Shown here in pieces: positions 1-9,200 of a stretch of 28,727 nucleotides of DNA (position 1 is the first letter of the stretch; the number at the start of each line of letters is the position of its first letter). The DNA comes from JAUWMI01 sp964454265 (GTDB taxonomy: Bacteria; Sumerlaeota; Sumerlaeia; MWCT01; JAUWMI01). Position numbers and translations under genes: made by a program. Under the pieces are notes generated by a model. It made no database searches, was not told where the DNA came from, and worked only from the letters and a program-made list of their open reading frames with translations. The stretch lies in assembly GCA_964454265.1 (NCBI GenBank), contig CAYVXD010000042.1, forward strand, positions 1 to 28,727. Reading direction: 5' to 3'.

Positions 1-3000
1 AGCCGATCGTACGTCGTGTTTGTTGTGCCCGGGGAATTTGCCGCGTCGCCTGCGCTTGAAATCCCGAACGTGTGCGAGGCTTGGAGGTTCCCGGTGTTGT
101 ACCGCAAGCGCATCTCTGGAACCAGCGCAGGGTTGGTCACGTCTGTACGAATTTCAAATGTCCCTCGATACAGTTTGTCCGCCTCAATAGTTATATCCGC
201 CGGATGGTTCCCCCAGAAGCCAAACGTATTCGTATTGGTCGTCGCCCGCAGCTCAAGCGCACCGCTAGAATAGATATACTGCGGCGTCCTGAACGCTATT
301 GGCGCGCCTCCGGTTGTCCAACCGTCCTGGCTCAGCTCGAAGGTATAATCCTGAATAACTGTCGGAGTTGGGAGCGAAGCCAGAGCAAAGCGATCAACCG
401 TAACCGTATCCAGCGAAAGTTCTGCCGCTGCCACATCGAAGGGATTGAAGTTGAGAAGATCGAAAGCAAGCATGGAGGAGGTATCATTTGCGGGCGGCAC
501 GAAGTAGAGGTCATAATCCGTGCCCGCCACGTCAGGAGACGCGCTGCCGTCACCTGCGCTTTCGATCGACAGAACATCATACTGCTGCAGGTTCAGCGAG
601 TTTGCGCGAAGACGTATCTGGGGAATGACGGATTTCGCCGTTATGTCCGTCGAGACATTGAACCTTGCACGATAGAGATAGTCCGCATCCGCAGGGATTG
701 CATCCTGCGGACTCTGCCAGAAGCCGAACGTATTCGTATTCGTTGATGAGATAATCTTCAGGTAGTCAGGTTCCCAGTCGAAATCGGGCTCGCTAAAGGC
801 AACCGGCGCGCTACCGCTGGTCCACTCCTCGCGATCCGGGATAAAGTCAAAGACAATCTGCCACGGCGTGGGTGATGGTGTAGGGGTGGGAGTCGGCGTA
901 GCTGTCGTTGTTGGCGTTGGAGTTGGGGTTGGAGAACCAGTTGGCGTCGGCGTCGGAGTAGGAGTCGGTGTCGTTGTCGGAGTGGGGGTTGCAGTTGGCG
1001 TAGGCGTCGGTGTCGGAGTAGGAGTCGGACTGGGAGTTGGGGTTGGAGTGGGAGTTGTCACGCGAAGCATGGCCGGGATGTGAACCGCCGGCTCGTCAGG
1101 GTCGCAGCTACGGACTATCACCTTACCATAATAATCACCCATCTCCAGCCCGGAAGCATCAAAGGTAACATCTAAGTTCTGCGACTGTCCACTGTTCAAG
1201 GTGCCTGTGGTGATACTCTCATCCAGCCAGGGGATGTCAGCACAAAGCCACAAAAAGGAATTCCGCGCAAATCGGGTGTTATCCGAGTTCCCAATGTAAG
1301 AATTAACAAAAACTCCGTTATCACCAAAAACCAACACCCTGCCATCGCCAGCCAAAGCTTGCGTCATCACCAGCTTAGCCCCCGGATCCCAGGCAATCTC
1401 ATTTGGCGGCATGACACTAGCTAACTCGCCCGCAGCCCTGAGGTAAATCTCTGAAACTCCACTAAATACTGGATGTGTATCTAGGTTAGTGACGTAAAGG
1501 TCAAGCGGAGCCAGGCTCGACAGGCCGCAGGTTGTTCCAAAAGCCTGCGAGACCGGGTTAATATTACTGTTAGGAGTGCCAGTGTTGTCGCCCATGACCA
1601 ACAAGCCGCCACCACCCCCAACAAATGACTCAATGGCGTTCACTTCGCTGGTGGTATAAGGTGTATTCCAGGCAGAGGCCACACACACTACCAGCACGCA
1701 ATACTCCGCCAGGTTCACATTGTCCACTCCAGCGCTTGTAGTCTCTACAGTATAGCCCATCGTTCCAAGCAATGTTACTAATGAGCTATAAACGCCACTC
1801 GGCTCGTAGCTTCCATACACGCCATGAGTTAGGTCCCAGAGCACCTTTGTGCCGCCATTGGTCATGGCAGCCCCAGCCAGGCGCAGTTCAACTGGTATTT
1901 CGGCTTTATAAGGCTCACCAGTAGTGAGGTCATATTCACCGGTAAGAGACTCCGGGATTACCTCATCAAATGTCGGCTCAGGCAGGTCAGCTCTGGCTGG
2001 TTCTTCGGTACGGAGAGCTCTCTGTTTCGAGTCGCTGGACGCTGACGGTGGCAGAGCACCAGACTCTGTAGGAGAATAGGGCCGTGACGCGTCGATCATC
2101 CCAACTAAAGGTTTCTCTGTTCTGACAGGGCTGGCCACTGATGCAGCGCTGCAAATCCCGGTTACGCTTCCTTCTTCTCCCGCGCTTGCAGCAGCGACAC
2201 AAAAGTTATCCATCTCCGCATCACCAAATCCTCCGAGCCCTACCTTACCCAAGCCCAGAATCGGTGGTGTACCCACAAATCTATCTTCGTAAACGCCATC
2301 GAAATCGCGATCGATACAGAAAGTGTAGGTACTACCCACCACGACCGATCGTATTCGGGCAGAAGTAAATGGGGTTACCGTCTCTGAACTCATCCAAGGA
2401 AAACCATTGTTCCCTTGGTAAAAATAGACACGCTCAAAATCGCCGTTGGAGTCATTATCCTGTACTTTCACAAAGAGGCAATCGGTATTACTCCGCCAGC
2501 GAGTTACATGCGCGCAATATACCAGATGTGGGGAGCCAGAGTAGTGAACTTCAGAGATCAGCTCGACATTATCGCCCTCGTAGGCATTCCAGGTAATGAG
2601 ATCGGGACTGGTACCGGGCTGGCTGCGCAGCCGGTTGCTCTCGATGCGCCAATCACCAGCTTCCTCTGTCCAGCCATTCACATTAGTGCCATCTGGACGA
2701 TCAAATTCATCACAATAATAGGGCTGCTCAGCAATTGACCAGTGGAGCGGGGCATCGGCTGCATTTCTAATTGAGATAGCGTCAGGAAGCGTTGTCGAGG
2801 CGCCTTGAGGGAGCGTGACCTGAAGTGGTGTGTTCACAGTCACATCAATGTCCGGCCATATCTGGAACAAGTGCTGGTTATAAACACTGGGAGTAAGCCC
2901 GGAAGGAGCACCACCCAGTGCATACGGATCACCGAGCTGGTTATCTCCCTCAAGCCGGTATACAGCTTCTACCATTTCTGGCCCAGAATGCCAGCTGCCA

Positions 3001-5495
3001 TCCGCACGACTGTAGTACGCGGAATTCTTTGTGATACCGCCATTATAGACGCCAGCAGCAACCCAGAGCTGGTAGTCACCACCAGCTTGATTAGTCATAT
3101 CAGCCATACCCCACAAGGTTCCGGGCAATGGCAATGCTGGAATGTCACTATTTGGCGTTCTGAATGTACCTACCCCAATGTCATAGCATTGCGTATCAGC
3201 ATACTCAGTGCCACCCAAATCAATGCCACCCGCCACACACACCGCACCCGAAGAGCCAATCCAGGGCACCAGCCATGACGCATGGAAGTTAAATCCACCA
3301 GGGATATGGGTGAAGTTGCCCAACAAGGCCGCAGTATTGGTCGCAGGATAATAGGCATAAAGCGTGGTAAGATCACCGCCGCTAGGCGTAGTAGCCCCAC
3401 CGCTGATATAGCAGACGTTATTCACTGGATCGGAGATAATATCTGGCGCCCAGATGCCACCAGCAGGAAGTTCAGGTGGAAGAGCTGGCGTATCCCAGGC
3501 ATCATCCTGAATGTCATAGCGATGCCACACACCAGATACACCACTTGTGGTATCAGGCAGGAGTAAGATGACAGGGTGACCGTCTTCATCAAAGCCAAAT
3601 CCACCGTCTATGGGATACTCAATTTGTGGAGACGGCTCAGTGGCGCCGGTAGACCACTTATCAGTCGCCGGGTCGTAGATTTGCACGGCACCGCCAGCTC
3701 CAATGCCTCCGATCACGTACGTCTTATCATTGTATTCAATAACCGCTGCATCCACAGTAGCTGTAGACATATCCGTTCGCCGCTCCCAAAACGGCGGTGC
3801 CTGCTGGACCAACTGCTGGTTGTAAGTGCTGGGACTAAATCCAACAACAGAAGAGCCGCCAACAGCATAAGGATTACCAAGCTGGGTATCGCCCTCCAGC
3901 CGAAAAGCACCTAATACAGGCACAGGCCCGTAATGCCACGCACCATCATGGTGACTATAATAAGCCGAGGCTTGTAATAAATTACCACTTCCATCTGCCC
4001 CGTTGACCACCCAGAGCTGGTAGTCGCTTCCGATTTCATTCACCATATCAGCCATAGCGTACCAGGCCTGGGGCAGTGCCGGGATGTCGGCATTTGGTGT
4101 TCCGAATGTGGCTGCTCCAATGTCATAGCACTGGGTATCGGCATACTTAACGCTGGCGGAGTCAATGCCGCCAGCCACACATATTGCTCCCGCAGTGCCT
4201 ATCCAGGGCACCAGCCACGAGGCATGGAAGTCAAATCCGCCGGGGATATGCGTAAAATTTCCCAGCAACGCCGCAGTATTTGTACCTGGATAATAGGCAT
4301 AAAGCGTGGTAAGGTTACCACCGCCAGCCGAGCTAGCTCCGCCGGTGATATAACAGACATTGTTCGCCCGGTCGGAGACGATGTCTGGTGACCAGATGCC
4401 ACTAGCCGGTAAGGGTGAGGGCAATGCTGGTGTATCCCAGGCATCATCCTGAATATCGTAGCGATGCCAGACACCAGTTGGACTTCCACCGACAGTATCG
4501 GGCAAAAGTAAAATAACGGGATGGCCATCCTCATCAAATCCAAAGCAGCCGTCTATAGGATACTGGATTTGTGGCGATGGCTCCGTGGCACCGGAAGACC
4601 ATGTGTCAGTCGCCGGGTTATAGATTTGCACTGCACCGCCGCTCTCATACCCACCAACTACATACGTGAGCTCATTGTATTCAATAACCACTGCATCCAT
4701 AGCCGCGGTGGGCATATTCGCCCGCCGCTCCCAATACGGTGGTAGAATTCCGGATTCAACCTTGACGTCATCCACCATCCAGCCAAAGAAGGCGTTGGAG
4801 ACATTGTTTACCGAGTCGAAGCGGAAACGAATACGCACTTGCTGGCCTATGTAGGCGTTCAGATTAATTTTTACCTGATACCAGGCCCCTTCAGAGCCAG
4901 TACTGCCCCAGATAGGGGTCCAGGCGCCACCACCATTGGTTGAGATGTCTACATAGCGCTCGTCGACACCACAGTTCCCGCTCCCGCATTCCGTCTGTTC
5001 GTAACTCCAGAAGGAAAGCTCAACTTTCTCCTGAGCGGAAGTTAAATCCACGTCGCTGACCATGGTTAGGTCACCTGTGTTGGCAAATCCAGTGTCATAG
5101 GTGCAGACGCCGTCCTGACCATAATAGGCCGCGTGGGTAGAGCTGGGGAATGGTGTTACCCATGCGCCGCACGTGTCACCCTCGGCCTCCTGGTTCCATA
5201 AGCCACTCGCAGTCCAGTTGGCATAGCCTGACTCAAAGTCGTCGAAGAAATCCGTGGTACTGCTAAGATAACCTCGACTCGCAGCATTAACTCCAGCAGA
5301 AGCCATCGAGGGACTAACAGACTCCGGTGGAAGCACTCCGGTTGTAATAATGCCCGTGGATACCTTTGCGGATCCACTTGCAGCCTCTGCCTGAATTGAT
5401 TCTTCAGCAGAAGCAATAATCTCTCCGGCAAAAAATCCAAAAACAACGATTGTTACAAGGCTAATGATGGCAAAAGACTTTAAATGTTTCAACAT
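1..5495 (-). CDS. Giant secreted multidomain kelch / Thr-Pro-linker protein (3' end beyond window)
   Basis: The frame is open from ATG at 5495 to the left edge, about 1,831 codons with no stop in the stretches I checked. An in-frame ATG at 5510 is possible, but AGGAG lies directly before 5495. Order of parts: signal peptide (~1-30, hydrophobic core ending near GEIIASAEE); MAM/jelly-roll-like domain starting FFDDFESGYANW (~78-245); two tandem kelch-like propellers (~252-566 and ~567-878, each opening PP(Y/F)WERR and containing VVGGY/VIGGI and IYxPATDxW); a LamG-like segment with DEFDRPDGTN (~923-1100); a GATase/flavodoxin-like domain (VLWDLTHGVYG, then FVGGGGGLLVMGD; ~1207-1422); an Ig-like stretch; a Thr-Pro linker (~1478-1543); then two copies of a domain marked by NTNTFGFW. 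Likely exported and surface-associated for adhesion or polysaccharide binding. The function is inferred; no catalytic site was identified. The cell-anchoring end, if any, is outside the window. Confidence 0.88.
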   Translation of the reverse strand, partial: MLKHLKSFAIISLVTIVVFGFFAGEIIASAEESIQAEAASGSAKVSTGIITTGVLPPESVSPSMASAGVNAASRGYLSSTTDFFDDFESGYANWTASGLWNQEAEGDTCGAWVTPFPSSTHAAYYGQDGVCTYDTGFANTGDLTMVSDVDLTSAQEKVELSFWSYEQTECGSGNCGVDERYVDISTNGGGAWTPIWGSTGSEGAWYQVKINLNAYIGQQVRIRFRFDSVNNVSNAFFGWMVDDVKVESGILPPYWERRANMPTAAMDAVVIEYNELTYVVGGYESGGAVQIYNPATDTWSSGATEPSPQIQYPIDGCFGFDEDGHPVILLLPDTVGGSPTGVWHRYDIQDDAWDTPALPSPLPASGIWSPDIVSDRANNVCYITGGASSAGGGNLTTLYAYYPGTNTAALLGNFTHIPGGFDFHASWLVPWIGTAGAICVAGGIDSASVKYADTQCYDIGAATFGTPNADIPALPQAWYAMADMVNEIGSDYQLWVVNGADGSGNLLQASAYYSHHDGAWHYGPVPVLGAFRLEGDTQLGNPYAVGGSSVVGFSPSTYNQQLVQQAPPFWERRTDMSTATVDAAVIEYNDKTYVIGGIGAGGAVQIYDPATDKWSTGATEPSPQIEYPIDGGFGFDEDGHPVILLLPDTTSGVSGVWHRYDIQDDAWDTPALPPELPAGGIWAPDIISDPVNNVCYISGGATTPSGGDLTTLYAYYPATNTAALLGNFTHIPGGFNFHASWLVPWIGSSGAVCVAGGIDLGGTEYADTQCYDIGVGTFRTPNSDIPALPLPGTLWGMADMTNQAGGDYQLWVAAGVYNGGITKNSAYYSRADGSWHSGPEMVEAVYRLEGDNQLGDPYALGGAPSGLTPSVYNQHLFQIWPDIDVTVNTPLQVTLPQGASTTLPDAISIRNAADAPLHWSIAEQPYYCDEFDRPDGTNVNGWTEEAGDWRIESNRLRSQPGTSPDLITWNAYEGDNVELISEVHYSGSPHLVYCAHVTRWRSNTDCLFVKVQDNDSNGDFERVYFYQGNNGFPWMSSETVTPFTSARIRSVVVGSTYTFCIDRDFDGVYEDRFVGTPPILGLGKVGLGGFGDAEMDNFCVAAASAGEEGSVTGICSAASVASPVRTEKPLVGMIDASRPYSPTESGALPPSASSDSKQRALRTEEPARADLPEPTFDEVIPESLTGEYDLTTGEPYKAEIPVELRLAGAAMTNGGTKVLWDLTHGVYGSYEPSGVYSSLVTLLGTMGYTVETTSAGVDNVNLAEYCVLVVCVASAWNTPYTTSEVNAIESFVGGGGGLLVMGDNTGTPNSNINPVSQAFGTTCGLSSLAPLDLYVTNLDTHPVFSGVSEIYLRAAGELASVMPPNEIAWDPGAKLVMTQALAGDGRVLVFGDNGVFVNSYIGNSDNTRFARNSFLWLCADIPWLDESITTGTLNSGQSQNLDVTFDASGLEMGDYYGKVIVRSCDPDEPAVHIPAMLRVTTPTPTPTPSPTPTPTPTPTPTATPTPTTTPTPTPTPTPTGSPTPTPTPTTTATPTPTPTPSPTPWQIVFDFIPDREEWTSGSAPVAFSEPDFDWEPDYLKIISSTNTNTFGFWQSPQDAIPADADYLYRARFNVSTDITAKSVIPQIRLRANSLNLQQYDVLSIESAGDGSASPDVAGTDYDLYFVPPANDTSSMLAFDLLNFNPFDVAAAELSLDTVTVDRFALASLPTPTVIQDYTFELSQDGWTTGGAPIAFRTPQYIYSSGALELRATTNTNTFGFWGNHPADITIEADKLYRGTFEIRTDVTNPALVPEMRLRYNTGNLQASHTFGISSAGDAANSPGTTNTTYDR
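866..1060 (-). repeat. Thr-Pro repeat linker coding region
   Basis: Low-complexity DNA encoding mostly alternating Thr-Pro with a few Ser, Ala and Gly interruptions, about 65 residues. Such linkers separate domains in secreted proteins and are often glycosylated. Read on the other strand it gives a Gly-Val repeat frame, which is an artefact. Confidence 0.9.
2862..3797 (-). repeat. Kelch-like propeller module B of the giant protein
   Basis: Second copy, starting PPFWERR directly after module A. It has the same ordered landmarks (YVIGGI, IYDPATDKW, GFDEDGHPVILLLPD, FHASWLVPWIG) and ends around YNQHLFQ. Similarity to module A is visible in both DNA and protein along the whole length, so this is a recent in-gene duplication. 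The end is approximate. Confidence 0.78.
3798..4742 (-). repeat. Kelch-like propeller module A of the giant protein
   Basis: First copy of an internal tandem duplication of about 945 bp (~315 residues). It begins PPYWERR and contains YVVGGY, IYNPATDTW, GFDEDGHPVILLLPD, HRYDIQDDAWDTPALP and FHASWLVPWIG, all mirrored in module B. The many GG-x(n)-Y-W blocks fit kelch blades; one module has about the length of a six- or seven-bladed propeller. Confidence 0.8.
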
Positions 5496-5577
5496 ACGCT
5501 CCTTTCTCATTAGGTCTTATTTTTCTTATCTTACGTATCCATAAAAATCTTTAAAAACCTTTGACCCTTTTTTTGGG

Positions 5578-5606
5578 ATTATCCAGAAAAACGGACAAAA
5601 AGTCAA
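5578..5606 (-). promoter_or_regulatory. Sigma70-type promoter of the giant secreted protein gene
   Basis: On the minus strand, TTGACT (5606-5601) is followed after exactly 17 bases by GATAAT (5583-5578). Transcription would start near 5571, leaving a leader of about 75 bases before the AGGAG-ATG at 5495. Five of six bases match the consensus in each hexamer, and no competing gene lies downstream. Confidence 0.6.
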
Positions 5607-5721
5607 GATATGCGTAGTTAGAGACACCATCCTTGTGTCCTGTTTTGATTGAAGAATACCACAGAGGGACTATTTTGTATTGAACCTAAACCCAATAATA
5701 GATAATCCCTGCGGTCAGGAC

Positions 5722-5776
5722 GTAGGGGCGGGGTTACCCCGCCCATGGGCGGCCCGCCGCGGCGGGTCGCCCCTAC
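5722..5776. repeat. GC-rich intergenic palindrome, copy 1 (GTAGGGGC...GCCCCTAC)
   Basis: A 55-base block with ends GTAGGGGC and GCCCCTAC. It contains two nested hairpins: GGGCGGGG-TTA-CCCCGCCC on the left and the perfect palindrome CCCGCCGCGGCGGG on the right. Related blocks occur at 10503-10538 and 21693-21722, always between genes. Confidence 0.75.
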
Positions 5777-5859
5777 AGCATTTTGGCCAGGCAAAAGTAT
5801 TAGGAAGGGCGCTAAATATAACAGCCCTGCAAAAAACAAACAGAACACAACAAATCAGA

Positions 5860-5962
5860 TTAGGACACCACGGACACCATCAAAATGAAATTTTCATGCG
5901 CCTAAGGCCCATTCGCGTCGTGCCGTCGTGGTTTGATAGTTCTTTTTGTTAGGTGCTCTTAG
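5860..5962 (+). repeat. MITE-like intergenic element, copy A
   Basis: About 103 bases. The right ~65 bases (GCGCCTAAGG ... GTGGTTTGATAG ... TTAGGTGCTCTTA) match the reverse complement of 21611-21675 with only a few differences. The left end (TTAGGACACC ... ATCAAAATGAAATT) matches the reverse complement of the other end of that element. No coding capacity. Compared with copy B it lacks the internal GTAGGGGC palindrome section. Confidence 0.7.
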
Positions 5963-6178
5963 TAAACTTCCGGAAACCTACTCTGGTTGATGCGAAAGCG
6001 CCGTTTGTGTCAAAATAAGCAATTGGAGTAACCGTATACAGTTGAAAAAATTAATATCAACAAAAAAATGCAGATTCCTGTCGTGGATGGGGCTAAGGGA
6101 CGCGCCTAGGGTCTATCCTGGATGTGCGCCATAGCTCGCCAGATGGGAGAACAAAAAGGCCAGCTATGGGTGAAAGAT

Positions 6179-6211
6179 AAAAAAACGGGTGATCCTAAAG
6201 AGGACCACCCG
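6179..6211 (-). terminator. Rho-independent terminator of the M56 protease gene
   Basis: On the minus strand: a 10-base-pair stem CGGGTGGTCC / GGATCACCCG (one G-U pair), loop TCTTTA, then seven T. It lies 29 bases after the stop codon at 6241 and would end the BlaI-M56 transcript. Confidence 0.88.
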
Positions 6212-6240
6212 CAAAGTAAGTCTTCATTGATTTACAGACA

Positions 6241-9200
6241 CTATTTTTTGAAGAAGATGTCCCCGCCGCTTAGCGTTCCGTTGGTCGGGTCATACACTAC
6301 AACCGTGGCTTCGTCCTTGCGATCCGGCCCGACACTATAGAGCATGTAGGTACTGCCGTCACGTGCGGGTTTATAGTGATACTCTTCACCGTTGAAGGGA
6401 TCCATCGGCAGGACCTTGAGATAGTCGGGCACGAGCGCGGAAAGCCGTATGGGATACCTCTTCTTGTCAATCTTATAGGCAGCCAGCGCAGTTGCAAGCT
6501 GCGTTTCGCGGAGTTTCGACGTTGTGACCAGGGCGCGCACGTCTGCTTCATGGAAATTCCGAAAAGGACCTTGCAGCATCGCATGAAAGGAGGCAATCAT
6601 CTTTTCCCGCTTCTGTTTATGCGCCTCAGGATCACGTTCCCAATAAGGCGTCTCAATGAACTGAATCTCGAAATCCCAAAGCTGATTGTGTTCAGCCTCA
6701 AGACGGTCGGCCAGTGCACTCATTTCTTCCTGCGAAAGGCCTTTGAAATACGGCTGGTCTTCAATCGTCTTCCGCGCTTCCTCAGGTTTCTCTCGTATTT
6801 GTTCCATATACCATCCCCAGCAATTAGCCTCACTGCGAAATGCATCGGCGCTTGTGCCTTGTGTCTCTTCGATTAGCCTGAGTCGAGCGAGCACGTAATC
6901 CAGCGTCGTACGATGGAGATTACCACTGGCTACCAGATGATGGAGCTGTTTGAGGGTGATGGATTCAATCGCAATTGAAATGAGGTGACTGATCAGCGTC
7001 CCTTCAGGTGCACTGTAGTCGCGTCCCATGGTGAGCGCGGTCATGTAATTGTCCAGCGCCTTCTGGTATTCACCCTGACTTTCAAAGTATCGCCCTTCGA
7101 CGCAAAGGATTTTCGCAGAGATCTGTGCTGCCAGAAAGTTTGGTATCGGCGTAGCAGGGCCTTTTTCCCATCCGATTCCCATGGCATAGTCGAGTGCAAC
7201 CCCTTTTCGAATTTCCTCAAACATCGGCCGGAAGGTGGCAATATAGGGAAGTAACACGTTGGCCTCTTCGCTCCATCCCTGCTCGAGCACCTGCTTGATT
7301 AATTCGATTTGGTCTCCGCGGGGGACGCCGGGCATCAATTTGCCGGCCAGTTGATAGTGTATAAGAGCGTTGTCCCGTCCGTCCCGCTCCTTCAGCTCCA
7401 GCAGCGCCTTCAACATGGGATCATCTTCCACTATGTCCGCGGTAACTTCCTGGGGAAAGCGTTTTCCGAGTTCGCTTAAACTGATCTGGAGCGCAATGTC
7501 AGCATCGGGGATTTCATTCATCCCAAAACGACCTCTGAGGTCTTTTTCGCCGGCATCATCATCACCATCAGGCCCATAGCTGTAGATAGTGGCGAGGCCT
7601 TTTTCCTTATTCAGGTAATAGGAAATCGGCCCACCAGGAACAAAGACATCCTCGGGGACACTTTTGATGTAGGCTACGGGGGCCATGAGTTTCTCCAGGC
7701 TGTCGGGCAAGGCGCGATGCTCCAAATACCAGGCCTCGACCGCGCTTTTTAACAAATTCAATTGGTCAAGCTGCTCATGCACTTTCTTTTTCAACGCACG
7801 GTTTTCTAGCCGATAGTACCAACCCAGCTTGAGCGTGCGCACGATGTCGCCAGGGCTGATTGTTCCGTTGGTTGGATCGTATACAAGTTCGCCCCGTTGA
7901 TCTATTCCATCAGGCCCGACACTGTAGAGGTGAATTGCGGTGTAATCAGGCGTTATGACCTTCTTAATATAAGCGGGCCCGGGATCCGGAGTTGGCTGAG
8001 CAGGTGCCTCTTCAGTAGCTGGTGGCATGGCCTCAGCAAATTGATCAAGAAAATAAGTGCTAAGGTAAGCAATGGGCGTGGTGAGCGAGCGCATAACATC
8101 CGGATATGTCTCATGGTCAATATGGTAGGATTCCATCGCCACATGCACCGTTCGCAGATCAGCTTTTGCGCGGCTGACCCGACTCCTTACTTTAGCCTCG
8201 GGTATTAAGGTTTGTTCCAGCAATTGCCTCACCTTAGGTCCTGCTTCTGGCATTTCCTTTACCTTCTCTATAGCATCCTCGCTAGTATACGCTTCATAAA
8301 TCCTATCCATTCCTTTGTCCGGCGGCAGGATATTGCCAGCAGCACTTACGTATAAAGGAATATCTCCATCCAGAAATGGATCATAAGGATCTAACGATTT
8401 CCCTTCATCCGAATCGCCATCAGGCCCCACGCTATAAACTGTAACAGCCCACGGCTCCTTGGGGTCATACACAATATGCATTGGCGCACTACTGAACGGG
8501 TCATTAGGAATCTTTGTTAGATAGGCGATCGGGGTTGTTAAGTTGTACGGCTGCGCGGGCACCTGATTATGGTCGGCATGATACGCTGCCACCCCCATAC
8601 TGACGAGAGTAAAAGTCTGCATTGTTTTGACAAATCTTGCCTGTACTTCCCCGGAAACCCCAAGCGGGTTGTCCGGCGTTTTGGGAAGAACGCCAGCCAG
8701 TGCGGCCTTTTCCGACTCTTCCGGCTCGGCAGCCGCAAAAGGATTCAATCCTTGCGCCTGTGATGCTTCTTTAATGCCAAGCCCTATCGCCAGGCTAAAC
8801 AGTGCCACGACTACCAGACCGGTCACTGAAAAGACACTCAGCCGTGCAGGTGAGCGGAAGGGATTCGACAACAGAGCGGCAATGCGTTTGCCGATTTGCG
8901 TGCGCGTAGCAAAAAGTCCGTTTGAACATTTCATAGTCTTTACCTCCTTTAAATGGGTAAGAACTTCATAAAGATTTTGCGCATAAGAATGCGCGTCGGG
9001 TTCGGTCTTGAGCAGTGCACGGTCGCAGGCGAGCTCCATGGCTTCTTCCCATTTCCTGCCAGCACACCAGACAGCAGGATGGAAATAGAACAGTATCTCC
9101 GCCATGCGTCGGACAACCAGCGCGACGGGGTCTTTGAGTTTCCAGTGCATCAGTTCATGGCGAAGCAGCCAGTCGAGTCGACGAGAATCTGACTCTTCGG

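Larger units (their letters stand above)
5496..6240. other. Non-coding region between the M56 protease gene and the giant-protein gene
   Basis: I see no gene here. It holds the promoter of the giant-protein gene, a GC-rich palindromic repeat, a MITE-like element and the terminator of the M56 gene, each listed separately. The stretch 5963-6178 shows nothing I can name. Confidence 0.7.

Noticed and set aside
868..1083. Plus-strand frame encoding a Gly-Val repeat protein
   Set aside because: It is the antisense reading of the Thr-Pro linker inside the giant minus-strand gene, which has clear domains on both sides.
6376..6876. Plus-strand 166-residue frame opposite the M56 gene
   Set aside because: Antisense shadow of a well-supported gene; no motif and no start signal.
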